Origin: an uncultured Oscillospiraceae bacterium
GTDB taxonomy: Bacteria; Bacillota; Clostridia; Oscillospirales; Oscillospiraceae
Assembly: GCA_934569195.1 (NCBI GenBank)
Contig: CAKTKB010000003.1
Coordinates: 1 to 37,247, forward strand
Reading direction: 5' to 3'
DNA: 37,247 bases
This document shows positions 1 through 7,629 of the stretch, piece by piece. The notes under the pieces were generated by a model. The model did not search any database and was not told the DNA's origin. It worked only from the letters and a program-made list of their open reading frames with translations. A program made the position numbers and the translations under genes. Numbering within the stretch: position 1 is the first letter of the stretch; every line of letters begins with the position of its first letter.

Positions 1-99
1 GGTCTTCAGGACCTTCTTTTCACCGGCCTTGTTCAGCTCCTCAACGCGCTTGTACAGCTCGGGAGCTACGAAAGGGCCCTTCTTGATGCTTCTGCTCAT
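1..99 (-). CDS. rpsS: 30S ribosomal protein S19 (5' part only)
   Basis: S19 binds 16S rRNA in the head of the small ribosomal subunit next to S13. Only the first 33 codons are present, because the gene runs off the left edge. The visible N-terminus ([11 protein letters not shown], then APEL) is the characteristic S19 start. The ATG at 97-99 is preceded by an AGGAGG-type site in the 12-base gap after rplB. It is the sixth gene of the S10 operon, in the usual order after rplB, and shares that operon's promoter. Confidence 0.95.
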   Translation of the reverse strand, partial: MSRSIKKGPFVAPELYKRVEELNKAGEKKVLKT

Positions 100-111
100 T
101 TCATTTCCTCC

Positions 112-948
112 TTACTTGCTGTTTCTGCGCTTGACGATGAACTTATCGGTGCGGTTCTTCGTCTTACGGGTCTTATAACCCAGAGCAGGCTTGCCCCAGG
201 GCGTCACAGGGCCGGGGCGACCGACAGGTGCGCGGCCCTCGCCGCCGCCGTGAGGATGGTCATTGGGGTTCATAACGGAACCGCGGACGGTGGGACGGAT
301 ACCCATATGACGGGTACGGCCGGCCTTACCGATGTGAACATTCTCATGGTCCAGGTTGCCCACCTGGCCAATGCAGGCGGTGCAATTGGTGCGGACATAG
401 CGAACCTCGCCGGAGGGCAGGCGGACCTGAGCCAGGTCGCCTTCCTTAGCCATGAGCTGAGCGGCGGTGCCGGCTGCACGGACCAGCTGTGCGCCGTAGC
501 CGGGCTGCAGCTCCACATTGTGGATCACAGTACCCACGGGGATGTTGGCGATGGGCAGGCAGTTGCCGGGCTTGATATCCGCGGAGGCGGAGGAAAGCAC
601 CACATCGCCAGCCTTCAGGCCGTTGGGAGCGAGGATATAGCTCAGCGTGCCGTCCTCATAGCGGATGAGGGCAATGAACGCGCTGCGGTTGGGATCGTAC
701 TCCAGGCGCTGCACGGTTGCGGGGCAATCCAGCTTCTGGCGCTTGAAGTCGATGATACGGTACTTGCGCTTGTTGCCGCCGCCATGATGGCGGACGGTGA
801 TGTGACCGTAGCTGTTGCGACCGCCCGTCTTCTTCAGGGTCTCAACCAGGCTACGCTCAGGTTTGGCCTTTTTATCCACACCGTCGAAAGCAGAAACCGT
901 CATGTTCCGCCGGGCCGGGGTGTAAGGCTTGAAAGTATTGATAGCCAT
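112..948 (-). CDS. rplB: 50S ribosomal protein L2
   Basis: L2 binds 23S rRNA near the peptidyl transferase centre and is needed for subunit joining. The 278-residue length is normal for the family. Visible signatures are the N-terminal [14 protein letters not shown] stretch, the basic GGGNKRKYR segment and the C-terminal [19 protein letters not shown] region, which contains the conserved histidine near the catalytic centre. It lies between rplW (29-base gap) and rpsS (12-base gap), the standard S10 order. A long overlapping reading on the other strand is a shadow. Confidence 0.98.
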   Translation of the reverse strand: MAINTFKPYTPARRNMTVSAFDGVDKKAKPERSLVETLKKTGGRNSYGHITVRHHGGGNKRKYRIIDFKRQKLDCPATVQRLEYDPNRSAFIALIRYEDGTLSYILAPNGLKAGDVVLSSASADIKPGNCLPIANIPVGTVIHNVELQPGYGAQLVRAAGTAAQLMAKEGDLAQVRLPSGEVRYVRTNCTACIGQVGNLDHENVHIGKAGRTRHMGIRPTVRGSVMNPNDHPHGGGEGRAPVGRPGPVTPWGKPALGYKTRKTKNRTDKFIVKRRNSK

Positions 949-977
949 TTGCGTTTCTCTCCTTTATTGAGATTGGT

Positions 978-1274
978 TTAGACCATACCCTCGAAGAACT
1001 CGATGGTCTTGGAGTCGGCGGTCAGGGTAACGACGGCCTTCTTGTAAGCCGCGCGGCGGCCGGCGGGATAGGAGCCGGTGCGCTTGACCTTACCCTGCAT
1101 ACGGATGGTGTTGACCTTGGCGACCTTGACGCCGAAGATCTCCTCCACAGCCGCCTTGATCTCGGACTTGTCGGAATCAAGGGCAACCTGGAAAACATAC
1201 TTCTTGTCACCGACGGACTCCATGGACTGCTCGGTGATCACGGGGCGAATAATTACATCGTAAGCGTTCTTCAT
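978..1274 (-). CDS. rplW: 50S ribosomal protein L23
   Basis: L23 sits at the exit of the ribosomal tunnel and is the docking site for trigger factor and the signal recognition particle. The 98 residues match the bacterial family length. The start MKNAYDVIIRPVITEQS and the central KVNTIRMQGKVKR basic motif are typical. Its ATG shares one base with the TAA stop of rplD (TAATG), which implies translational coupling. Confidence 0.97.
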   Translation of the reverse strand: MKNAYDVIIRPVITEQSMESVGDKKYVFQVALDSDKSEIKAAVEEIFGVKVAKVNTIRMQGKVKRTGSYPAGRRAAYKKAVVTLTADSKTIEFFEGMV

Positions 1275-1897
1275 TATGCGAATACCTCCTCGATCTTGGC
1301 AAGAGCCGCCTGATCGACAACCAGCTTATCAGCGTTCAGCACGTCGTAAACATTGATGAGGTTGGCGAAGGTGATCTCGCAGCCGGGGATATTGCGGCCG
1401 GAGCGGACCACATTGGCGTCCGGCGCAGCGGTGACGACCAGAGGCTTCTTCTCCACGCCGACAGCGGCGAGGAACTTGGCAAACTCCTTGGTCTTGGGTG
1501 CGTCCATCTTGATGGCATCGATGACCACGATGCTGCCCTCGGCAGCCTTGGCGCTCAGGACGCTCTTCAGAGCCAGACGGCGGGCCTTCTTATTGAGGGT
1601 GTAGCCGTAATTCCGGGGCTTGGGAGCGAACACGATACCGCCATGGGTCCACTGGGGAGCACGGGTGCTGCCCTGACGGGCACGGCCGGTGCCCTTCTGA
1701 CGCCAGGGCTTTCTGCCGCCGCCGGAAACCTCCGCGCGGGTCAGTGCGGACTGCGTGCCCTGACGGCAGTTGGCCAGATGGTTCTTCACCACGTCATGGA
1801 CAACGGACTCATTGGGCTCTACGCCGAACACAGCTTCGGAGAGTTCGATCTCGCCAACCAGCTTGCCGGACATATCATAAACATTCGTCTTAGGCAT
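1274..1897 (-). CDS. rplD: 50S ribosomal protein L4
   Basis: L4 is an early 23S rRNA binder whose extended loop lines the exit tunnel. In Enterobacteria free L4 also represses its own S10 operon. The protein has 207 residues. The loop motif GGGRKPWRQKGTGRARQGS near residues 60-78 is the family signature and the site of macrolide-resistance changes in other species. It lies between rplC (19-base gap) and rplW (one-base overlap). Whether L4 regulates this operon through the leader at 3121-3224 is unknown. Confidence 0.97.
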   Translation of the reverse strand: MPKTNVYDMSGKLVGEIELSEAVFGVEPNESVVHDVVKNHLANCRQGTQSALTRAEVSGGGRKPWRQKGTGRARQGSTRAPQWTHGGIVFAPKPRNYGYTLNKKARRLALKSVLSAKAAEGSIVVIDAIKMDAPKTKEFAKFLAAVGVEKKPLVVTAAPDANVVRSGRNIPGCEITFANLINVYDVLNADKLVVDQAALAKIEEVFA

Positions 1898-1916
1898 GAT
1901 TTAAGATCTCCTTTCC

Positions 1917-2636
1917 TTAGCCTCTTGCGGAAGCCTTCTGCGGGTTGCGGCCGGAAGCCTTCTGCGGGTTCTTGCTGATGCCGGTCTCCACATTCTTGAC
2001 ACGGTTGTTCTTGACGGTGTTGCGGATGTAGACCAGGCCGCCCTTCGGGCCGGGAATCGCGCCGCGGATAACGAGCATATTCAGCTCGGCGTCCACCTTG
2101 ACAACGTCCAGGTTCTCGATGGTAACCTGCTCCACGCCCATCTGACCTGCGCCGATCTTACCCGGGAAAATGCGGGACTGATGGGAAGATGCGCCCATAG
2201 AACCGGCATGACGATGGACAGGGCCGCCGCCGTGGGTCATGGGTGTACGGCCTGCGCCATAGCGCTTTACAACGCCCTGGTAGCCATGGCCTTTGCTGAT
2301 GCCGGTAACGTCGATCTTGTCGCCGGCTGCGAAGGTGTCCGCCTTGACCACATCGCCCACGTTCATGGACTCTGCATTCTCCAGCCGGAACTCCTTCAGG
2401 TGCTTCTTGGGGGCAACGCCAGCCTTCTTCAGGTGACCGGCCTCAGGCTTGCTGAGCTTGGACTCCTTGACATCCTCAAAGCCCATCTGAACAGCGACAT
2501 AGCCGTCGGTCTCAACGGTCTTCTTCTGGGTAACGACGCAGGGGCCGGCTTCCACAACGGTAACCGGAATGACCTTGCCGCTATCATCGAAGATCTGGGT
2601 CATGCCCACTTTTTTGCCGATGATTGCTTTCTGCAT
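1917..2636 (-). CDS. rplC: 50S ribosomal protein L3 with a repeated C-terminal tail
   Basis: L3 nucleates assembly of the 23S rRNA 3' domain, and its loop reaches towards the peptidyl transferase centre. The core is standard: start [18 protein letters not shown], then [14 protein letters not shown] and the loop [16 protein letters not shown] with the conserved glycine- and histidine-rich segment. At 239 residues it is somewhat longer than the common 205-215. The extra length is a basic tail ending in two 8-residue units (NPQKASGR then NPQKASAR), encoded by a 24-base tandem repeat. AAGGAG lies about 9 bases before the ATG. It is the second gene of the operon, 113 bases after rpsJ. Confidence 0.97.
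   Translation of the reverse strand: MQKAIIGKKVGMTQIFDDSGKVIPVTVVEAGPCVVTQKKTVETDGYVAVQMGFEDVKESKLSKPEAGHLKKAGVAPKKHLKEFRLENAESMNVGDVVKADTFAAGDKIDVTGISKGHGYQGVVKRYGAGRTPMTHGGGPVHRHAGSMGASSHQSRIFPGKIGAGQMGVEQVTIENLDVVKVDAELNMLVIRGAIPGPKGGLVYIRNTVKNNRVKNVETGISKNPQKASGRNPQKASARG
1928..1970 (-). repeat. Tandem 24-base repeat in the rplC 3' end
   Basis: A 19-base block at 1928-1946 is repeated exactly at 1952-1970, a period of 24 bases or 8 codons. It encodes the duplicated NPQKAS units at the L3 C-terminus. This is direct sequence observation. Slipped-strand duplication is the simplest origin. Confidence 0.85.
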
Positions 2637-2703
2637 GATTTGGTTCTCCTTTTAATTAGGTTATTGGTTGGCGGTCCGCAAGGGAGCCGTCAACATGACC
2701 CGT

Positions 2704-2730
2704 CCGCCCGATGCCAGACAGTGCGGGCAG
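2704..2730 (-). other. Intercistronic hairpin between rpsJ and rplC
   Basis: The 113-base gap between rpsJ and rplC is long for this operon. It holds an inverted repeat with 7-base arms (2704-2710 and 2724-2730, one G-U pair) and a 13-base loop. No T-run follows in the operon direction, so it is not an obvious terminator. It could affect mRNA processing or stability. No other gene is seen in the gap. Confidence 0.35.
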
Positions 2731-2749
2731 CCGCAATTGCTTTGGACAA

Positions 2750-3061
2750 TTACAGCTTTATCTCAATCTCAACGCCAGCGGGAAGATCCAGGCTCATCAG
2801 AGCCTCGACGGTCTTCTGGTTGGGGTTGAGGATATCGATCAGACGCTTGTGGGTTCTGCGCTCGAACTGCTCACGGCTGTCCTTGTACTTGTGAACAGCG
2901 CGAAGGATGGTAACAACCTCCTTCTTGGTGGGCAGGGGAATGGGGCCGGAAACCTGAGCGCCGTTGCGCTTGGCGGTCTCCACGATCTTGGCCGCGCTGG
3001 AGTCGATGAGCTGATGATCATAAGCCTTCAGCCGGACGCGGATCATTTGCTGATTTGCCAT
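2750..3061 (-). CDS. rpsJ: 30S ribosomal protein S10
   Basis: S10 is a head protein of the 30S subunit and doubles as NusE in transcription antitermination. The 103-residue protein begins [16 protein letters not shown] and carries the family stretch [17 protein letters not shown] and the ending of the [14 protein letters not shown] type. The reading frame is open to 3100, but the start at 3061 was chosen because AAGGAGG precedes it by about 8 bases and it gives the standard N-terminus. It is the first gene of the operon. The tuf/fusA genes often found upstream are absent, and a divergent phage-like module lies there instead. Confidence 0.97.
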   Translation of the reverse strand: MANQQMIRVRLKAYDHQLIDSSAAKIVETAKRNGAQVSGPIPLPTKKEVVTILRAVHKYKDSREQFERRTHKRLIDILNPNQKTVEALMSLDLPAGVEIEIKL

Positions 3062-3120
3062 GGTAATGTTTCCTCCTTGAATGTCGTACTCAGTTTGCAT
3101 GGTGCCTGGGTACGGTCGAA

Positions 3121-3224
3121 CTGTTTGTTCACGCCGCCGTGCGTATCACTCCGGGCCAGCAAAAATGGCCGACGCAGGGCCGACCTTTTCTGCCCGCACA
3201 GCGATATACGCCAAGCGCAAACAG
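3121..3224 (-). promoter_or_regulatory. Structured 5' leader of the S10 operon mRNA
   Basis: The leader runs about 270 bases from the promoter at 3335-3363 to rpsJ. An outer helix pairs 3121-3127 with 3218-3224 (CTGTTTG/CAAACAG). An inner long imperfect hairpin starts by pairing 3141-3146 with 3206-3211 (GCGTAT/ATACGC). It continues through a CGCT/AGTG step after a two-base bulge, a GGGC/GCCC step and an AAAA/TTTT step. An alternative pairing GAACTG/CAGTTC competes with the outer helix. The nested pairing is seen directly. A role in ribosomal-protein autoregulation is inference, and I do not recognise a named leader family. Confidence 0.5.
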
Positions 3225-3334
3225 ACACAGTTCAGCCGCCCGATGACCGGACATACTCCGCGGAAGTTACCGGCTGACGCCGCAATCTCCCGCATCATCG
3301 CATACGCGCGCAGTATCCCCGCACACGCCTGATA

Positions 3335-3363
3335 ATCATACCACCCGGAATAGCCATTGTCAA
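3335..3363 (-). promoter_or_regulatory. Promoter of the S10 operon
   Basis: On the minus strand there is a perfect TTGACA (-35, 3358-3363), exactly 17 bases, then TATGAT (-10, 3335-3340). The bases upstream of the -35 box are rich in A and T runs (3364-3400), like an UP element. This is one of the strongest-looking promoters in the window, as expected for a ribosomal operon. Transcription should start near 3328. Confidence 0.92.
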
Positions 3364-3429
3364 GAGTTTTTTTCGGAAAATTCCGGATTTTTACCGTAAA
3401 AATCCCGTCAATTGCAAGCTTCCGGGGCT

Positions 3430-3480
3430 TTTGTGCAAGGCGGCGGATTTTTTTCGATTTTTTTCACTCCGTTGCACAAA
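3430..3480. repeat. Inverted repeat around T-rich spacer before the phage-like module
   Basis: TTTGTGCAA at 3430-3438 is matched by its complement TTGCACAAA at 3472-3480. The 33 bases between hold two runs of seven Ts and a further CGGA/TCCG pairing. It lies between the S10 promoter and the first phage-like gene. It could be an operator, a processing hairpin or a trace of the left junction of the inserted module. I could not place a convincing promoter for the phage-like genes here. Confidence 0.4.
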
Positions 3481-3531
3481 TCCGAGCAACAATTTCTCCG
3501 TTTGCCCCCACGGGTGAAAAGGAGGAACGCT

Positions 3532-3858
3532 ATGGAAGCAAAAACCACAGACAAAGCCCTGCGGCAGCGGATCCGGGATGGGAAGGTCTCCCGGGAGGAT
3601 GTGGTCCGCCGTCTGGCGGAATTGGCCTTCGGCAGGAGCAATGACTGCGTAAAGCTGGTGCTGGAGGACCATCCCGCCGTGGACAAGCTGGACCTGTCCG
3701 GCCTGTGCGAGCTGAAGCGCAGCGAAAAAGGAGCGGTAGAGGTAAAGCTGGTGGACCGGCTCCAGGCCCTGGAGCAGCTGCTGGCGCTGGCGGAAAATTC
3801 CGGCGGCGGACTGGCCGACTTTCTCACCGCACTGCAGGGAGGGCAGGAAACGCCATGA
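3532..3858 (+). CDS. Probable phage terminase small subunit
   Basis: This 108-residue acidic/basic helical protein is the first gene of the phage-like module and overlaps the large terminase by four bases (ATGA). By position and size it is the small terminase, which recognises DNA and recruits the large subunit. I see no clear motif beyond charged helices, and the first part (KALRQRIRDGKVSREDVVRRL) could form a DNA-binding helical domain. AAGGAGG lies about 7 bases before the ATG. Assignment rests mainly on context. An unrelated small phage protein is the alternative. Confidence 0.6.
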   Translation: MEAKTTDKALRQRIRDGKVSREDVVRRLAELAFGRSNDCVKLVLEDHPAVDKLDLSGLCELKRSEKGAVEVKLVDRLQALEQLLALAENSGGGLADFLTALQGGQETP

Positions 3859-5108
3859 AATTTCAGGCTTTTTCCCCCAAACAGCGGGAGGTTCTCACCT
3901 GGTGGATGCCTGCCAGCGCCCACCACGGCAAGGATGCCATCGTATGCGACGGCGCCGTTCGATCCGGCAAGACCCTGGCCATGGGGCTGAGCTTCTTCCT
4001 ATGGGCCATGAGCTGCTTCAACGGCTGCAAATTCGGCGTATGCGGCAAGACCATTGCCTCCCTGCGGCGCAATGTGCTCTCGGAAATTCTGCCCCGGCTG
4101 GAGGCCCTGGGGGCGACCTGGAAGGAGCGGCGGACGGAAAACCTGCTGTGCGTCACCTTCCGGGGCCGGACGAACCAATTTTACGTCTTTGGCGGCCGGG
4201 ACGAAAGCTCCGCCTCCCTGATTCAGGGCATCACCTTTGCCGGGGTCCTGCTGGATGAGGCGGCGCTGATGCCCCGCTCCTTTGTGGAGCAGGCCTGCGC
4301 CCGATGCTCCGTGGCCGGGAGCCGTCTCTGGTTCAACTGCAACCCGGCAGGCCCCAATCACTGGTTCTACCGCACCTGGATTCTGGAGGCGGAAAAGCGC
4401 AACTGTCTGCGCCTGCATTTCACCATGGAGGACAACCCCTCTCTCACGGAGGCCATTCGCCGGCGCTACCAGCGGATGTACAGCGGCGTGTTCTACCGGC
4501 GGTTTATTCTGGGGCAATGGGTCCAGGCAGAGGGACGGGTCTACGACTTTTTCGAGCCGGACATGGTTGGGCAGGCGCCCAAGGAGGGCGTGGAGCAGTG
4601 GTACATCTCCTGCGACTACGGCACCGTCAATCCCACCTCCATGGGACTGTGGGGGCGCAAGGCCGGCGTCTGGTACCGGGTCAAGGAATTTTACTTTGAC
4701 TCCCGGGCGCAGATGCGGCAAATGACCGACCAGGAATACGCCCAGGCTCTGGAGGAGCTGGCCGGAGGCCTCCCCATCACCCAGGTCATTGTGGACCCCT
4801 CCGCCGCCAGCTTTCTGGAGGTCCTGCGGCGCAGAGGCTGGCAGGTGCGCAAGGCGGAAAACGACGTGCTGTCCGGAATCCGGCTCACCAGCGACTGCCT
4901 GAAATCCGGAAAGATCGTCATCTGCGAGGGCTGCACCGACTGCCTGCGGGAAATAGACGCATACGTCTGGGATCTGTCCGGCGGAGTAAAGGACAAGGTA
5001 AAAAAGGAGAACGATCACGCCATGGACGACATGCGCTACTTCGTATCCACCGTACTGGGCAAGCGCAGCGGCGGCTTTGCCGCCTGCGCCGTGGAACGCA
5101 GGCAATAG
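3855..5108 (+). CDS. terL: Phage terminase large subunit, PBSX-like
   Basis: This ATPase-nuclease motor packages DNA into phage heads. Starting at 3855 it has 417 residues, normal for the PBSX group. The N-terminus FSPKQREVLTWW is typical. The ATPase shows a Walker A loop GAVRSGKT (residues 33-40) and a Walker B end LLDEA (132-136). The RNase H-like nuclease keeps acidic residues at D254 (CDYG), D314 (VDPS) and D391/D392 (HAMDDMRY). All catalytic parts look intact, so the motor could be functional. An upstream in-frame start at 3705 would lie inside the previous gene and was rejected. Confidence 0.93.
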   Translation: MKFQAFSPKQREVLTWWMPASAHHGKDAIVCDGAVRSGKTLAMGLSFFLWAMSCFNGCKFGVCGKTIASLRRNVLSEILPRLEALGATWKERRTENLLCVTFRGRTNQFYVFGGRDESSASLIQGITFAGVLLDEAALMPRSFVEQACARCSVAGSRLWFNCNPAGPNHWFYRTWILEAEKRNCLRLHFTMEDNPSLTEAIRRRYQRMYSGVFYRRFILGQWVQAEGRVYDFFEPDMVGQAPKEGVEQWYISCDYGTVNPTSMGLWGRKAGVWYRVKEFYFDSRAQMRQMTDQEYAQALEELAGGLPITQVIVDPSAASFLEVLRRRGWQVRKAENDVLSGIRLTSDCLKSGKIVICEGCTDCLREIDAYVWDLSGGVKDKVKKENDHAMDDMRYFVSTVLGKRSGGFAACAVERRQ

Positions 5109-5140
5109 ACACGCCGCGCAAAAGGAAAGGAGAACTCGAT

Positions 5141-6271
5141 ATGAAACGTAAGCAAGCCACCCCGGCGCCGACGGCGCTGTGTCAGCTCCGCAGCGGAAGC
5201 GTCCATCCCTTTGGAATGCTCCGCAGCTACACCCCTCTGGGCGGTCCGGAGGAGCAGATCTACCGCCAGCTCCGGGAGGCCCTTCCCGTACTGGACGCGG
5301 CGGTATGCAAGCTGGTGCGTCTCACCGGCGGCTTCACCGCAAAATGCCGCACGGCGCAGATTCAGCAGCGGCTGTCGGATTTTCTGGAATCCGTCCCCTG
5401 CGGAAGAGGGCAGGTCGGAATCGACTGCTTTTTATCCGGCTATCTGGACAGTCTGCTGACCTACGGACGGGCCGTGGGAGAAATGGTCGTCAGCCGTCAG
5501 CGGCTGCACGCCGTGTGCTGGGGAGACGTGACCGCGCTGGAAATCCGCACGGGAGACAATCCCCTGGAAAGCGTTCTGTACGGGCCGGACGGTCAGGGAC
5601 AGATGATTCCCCTGCCCTATCAGAATCTGCTGCTGTTTACCACCCTCAATCCGGAACCGGCCCACCCCTACGGCGTCAGCCTGTTTCGCGGGATGCCCTT
5701 TCTGGCGGAGATTCTGCTGAAAATATACCACACTCTGGGCGTGAACTGGGAGCGCGCCGGAAATCTGCGCTACAGCGTGGTGTGCAAGGGTGAGGAGGGC
5801 CTGGATCCCGCCGTCGCTCAGGAGCGGGGACAGCAGGTCGCCCGGGAATGGGCCAAGGCCATGGAGGAAAGCAAAAACGGCAGCGTGCGGGATTTTGTTG
5901 CCGTGGGAGATGTGGACATCCGCGTCATTGGCGCAGAGGCCGCCATTCCGGATTCCCAGGTAGCGGTCCGGCAGATTCTGGAGCAGCTGATCGCAAAGAC
6001 CGGGCTGCCTCCCTTCCTGCTGGGACTGAACTGGAGCACAACCGAACGCATGAGCACCCAGCAGGCAGATCTGCTTACCTCGGAGCTGTGGGCAATCCGC
6101 CGGGCGGTGGAGCCGGCCATTCGGAAAATCTGCCGGACCTATCTGGCCCTGGAGGGTCTGGACGACCGGGTGGAGATCGAGTGGGACGACATCAGTCTCC
6201 AGGATATCACCGAACAGGCCCAGGCCGATCTATATCACGCCCAGGCGGAAAAGGCCCGCAGCCGGGACTGA
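5141..6271 (+). CDS. Phage portal protein
   Basis: The portal is the dodecameric ring at one capsid vertex through which terminase pumps DNA. This 376-residue protein follows terL by 32 bases with an AAAGGAGA-type site. The order terL-portal-protease-capsid and features such as the GLNWSTTERMSTQQADLL segment near residue 300 and the acidic C-terminus fit portal proteins. It is shorter than many portals (400-500 residues), but the fold cannot be judged from sequence alone. The frame is open throughout. Confidence 0.8.
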   Translation: MKRKQATPAPTALCQLRSGSVHPFGMLRSYTPLGGPEEQIYRQLREALPVLDAAVCKLVRLTGGFTAKCRTAQIQQRLSDFLESVPCGRGQVGIDCFLSGYLDSLLTYGRAVGEMVVSRQRLHAVCWGDVTALEIRTGDNPLESVLYGPDGQGQMIPLPYQNLLLFTTLNPEPAHPYGVSLFRGMPFLAEILLKIYHTLGVNWERAGNLRYSVVCKGEEGLDPAVAQERGQQVAREWAKAMEESKNGSVRDFVAVGDVDIRVIGAEAAIPDSQVAVRQILEQLIAKTGLPPFLLGLNWSTTERMSTQQADLLTSELWAIRRAVEPAIRKICRTYLALEGLDDRVEIEWDDISLQDITEQAQADLYHAQAEKARSRD

Positions 6272-6322
6272 GCTTCCGGCCAAATCGTTTACAGGCAGCC
6301 AATTATTATAAGGAGGTTTTTT

Positions 6323-7219
6323 ATGGACATCAAAAAGCAGGCACAGACCGACGCCAGCGGCGTACCGACCCAGCAGCAGCTGGACGCCATCAACGCGCTG
6401 GCCAAAACCACGCTCACCGCCGAACAGGTCTACGTTTTCTCCGTGCGGCTGTGCGACGATCAACTCGACCGGGACGGAGAGCGCTTTGACACGGCGGCCC
6501 TTCCGGAGCTTGCCCGGCTCTTTCTGGGCAAGACCGGCGTCGTGGATCACCGATGGAGCAGCGACTGTCAGGTTGCCCGCATCTTCGCCACCGAGGTCGT
6601 TCAGGAGGGAGACTGCCACTATGTGAAGGCCTGGGCCTACATCCGGCGGGGCGGCGCCGCCGAGGAGATCATTGCGGACATTGAAGCCGGGATCAAAAAG
6701 GAGGTCTCCGTCGGGTGCTCCATGGGCCGCTCCGTCTGCTCCATCTGCGGCAGCGACTACGGAAGCTGCGGTCACAAAAAGGGGGAATCTTATGACGGGC
6801 AGCTCTGCTTCGCCATCCTCAAGGAGCCGATGGACGCCTACGAATTTTCCTTTGTCGCCGTACCGGCCCAGCCGGAAGCGGGTGTGCTGAAGAGATTCTC
6901 CGGGAAGCGCCTGGCTCTGAAGGCCCTGGCAGAGGAATTCGGCGCACAGGAGGAGTACCGCACCCTTTCCCGCCAGGCAGAGCTTGGACGGGTCTACGAA
7001 AAGCAGCTCCGGGATCAGGCGGTTCGCCTGTGTCTGAGTCTGGACATCGGCGTAGAGGAGCCGGTGCTCCGGGCGCTGACCGAGAAGGCCGGAGCGCAGG
7101 ACCTGGAGGCCCTGTGCCGGGCGCTGGAGGGACGGCTGCGGCAGATGCTTCCGGGGCAGCCCCAGCTGCCGGTCCCCGGCAGGGAGGACACGTCTCTGGA
7201 AAGCGGATTTTTAATCTAG
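6323..7219 (+). CDS. Prohead protease-like protein with a Cys-rich insert
   Basis: Prohead proteases cleave scaffold and capsid proteins during maturation. The 298-residue protein has a candidate catalytic histidine at H76 (VVDHRW) and serine at S129 (KKEVSVGCSMG). These match the His and Ser positions in U35-type proteases. A CxxC...CxH cluster (C139, C142, C149, H151) follows and could bind zinc. The C-terminal third (residues 200-298) is helical and charged, like a fused scaffold domain. AAGGAGG lies 8 bases before the ATG at 6323. It lies between portal and capsid, as in HK97-type head modules. Confidence 0.72.
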   Translation: MDIKKQAQTDASGVPTQQQLDAINALAKTTLTAEQVYVFSVRLCDDQLDRDGERFDTAALPELARLFLGKTGVVDHRWSSDCQVARIFATEVVQEGDCHYVKAWAYIRRGGAAEEIIADIEAGIKKEVSVGCSMGRSVCSICGSDYGSCGHKKGESYDGQLCFAILKEPMDAYEFSFVAVPAQPEAGVLKRFSGKRLALKALAEEFGAQEEYRTLSRQAELGRVYEKQLRDQAVRLCLSLDIGVEEPVLRALTEKAGAQDLEALCRALEGRLRQMLPGQPQLPVPGREDTSLESGFLI

Positions 7220-7274
7220 GTTCTCCCGGGATTTTCCCGGAAACCATATATTTTACCAAACAGGAGGAAAGAGT

Positions 7275-7613
7275 ATGAGCATTTCTTTTGAACAGGTGGG
7301 GCACATGAGCATCACCCTCCCCGCCGGGAGCTGCAAACTTGGGCAGGTATGCAAGCTTGACACCGCCGGAAAGGCCGCCGCGTGCAGCGACGACGACGCG
7401 TTCTGCGGTGTGGTGGAAAGCATCCGCGAAGGCTGCGCCGGGGTGCAGATTCACGGCTTTGCGGAGATTCCCTACTCCGGGACCGCGCCCACGCCGGGCT
7501 ATGTCCTGCTCAGCGCCGACGACGCAGGCGGCGTAAAGGCAGACACCGACGGAACACGCTACCTCTGTGTCCAGGCAGACACCACGAAAAAGACCGTCAC
7601 AATCGAACTGTAA
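7275..7613 (+). CDS. Probable capsid decoration protein
   Basis: This 112-residue, mostly beta protein lies between protease and major capsid, where phages often encode a head-decoration protein. It shows repeated glycine turns and short strands (GHMSITLPAGSCKLGQVCKL, then CGVVESI) similar to capsid-stabilising or DUF2190-like proteins. It begins MSISFEQVG after an AGGAGGAAAG site. The function is inferred from position and general composition, with no diagnostic motif. Confidence 0.55.
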   Translation: MSISFEQVGHMSITLPAGSCKLGQVCKLDTAGKAAACSDDDAFCGVVESIREGCAGVQIHGFAEIPYSGTAPTPGYVLLSADDAGGVKADTDGTRYLCVQADTTKKTVTIEL

Positions 7614-7629
7614 GAAGGAGGCAAACGCT

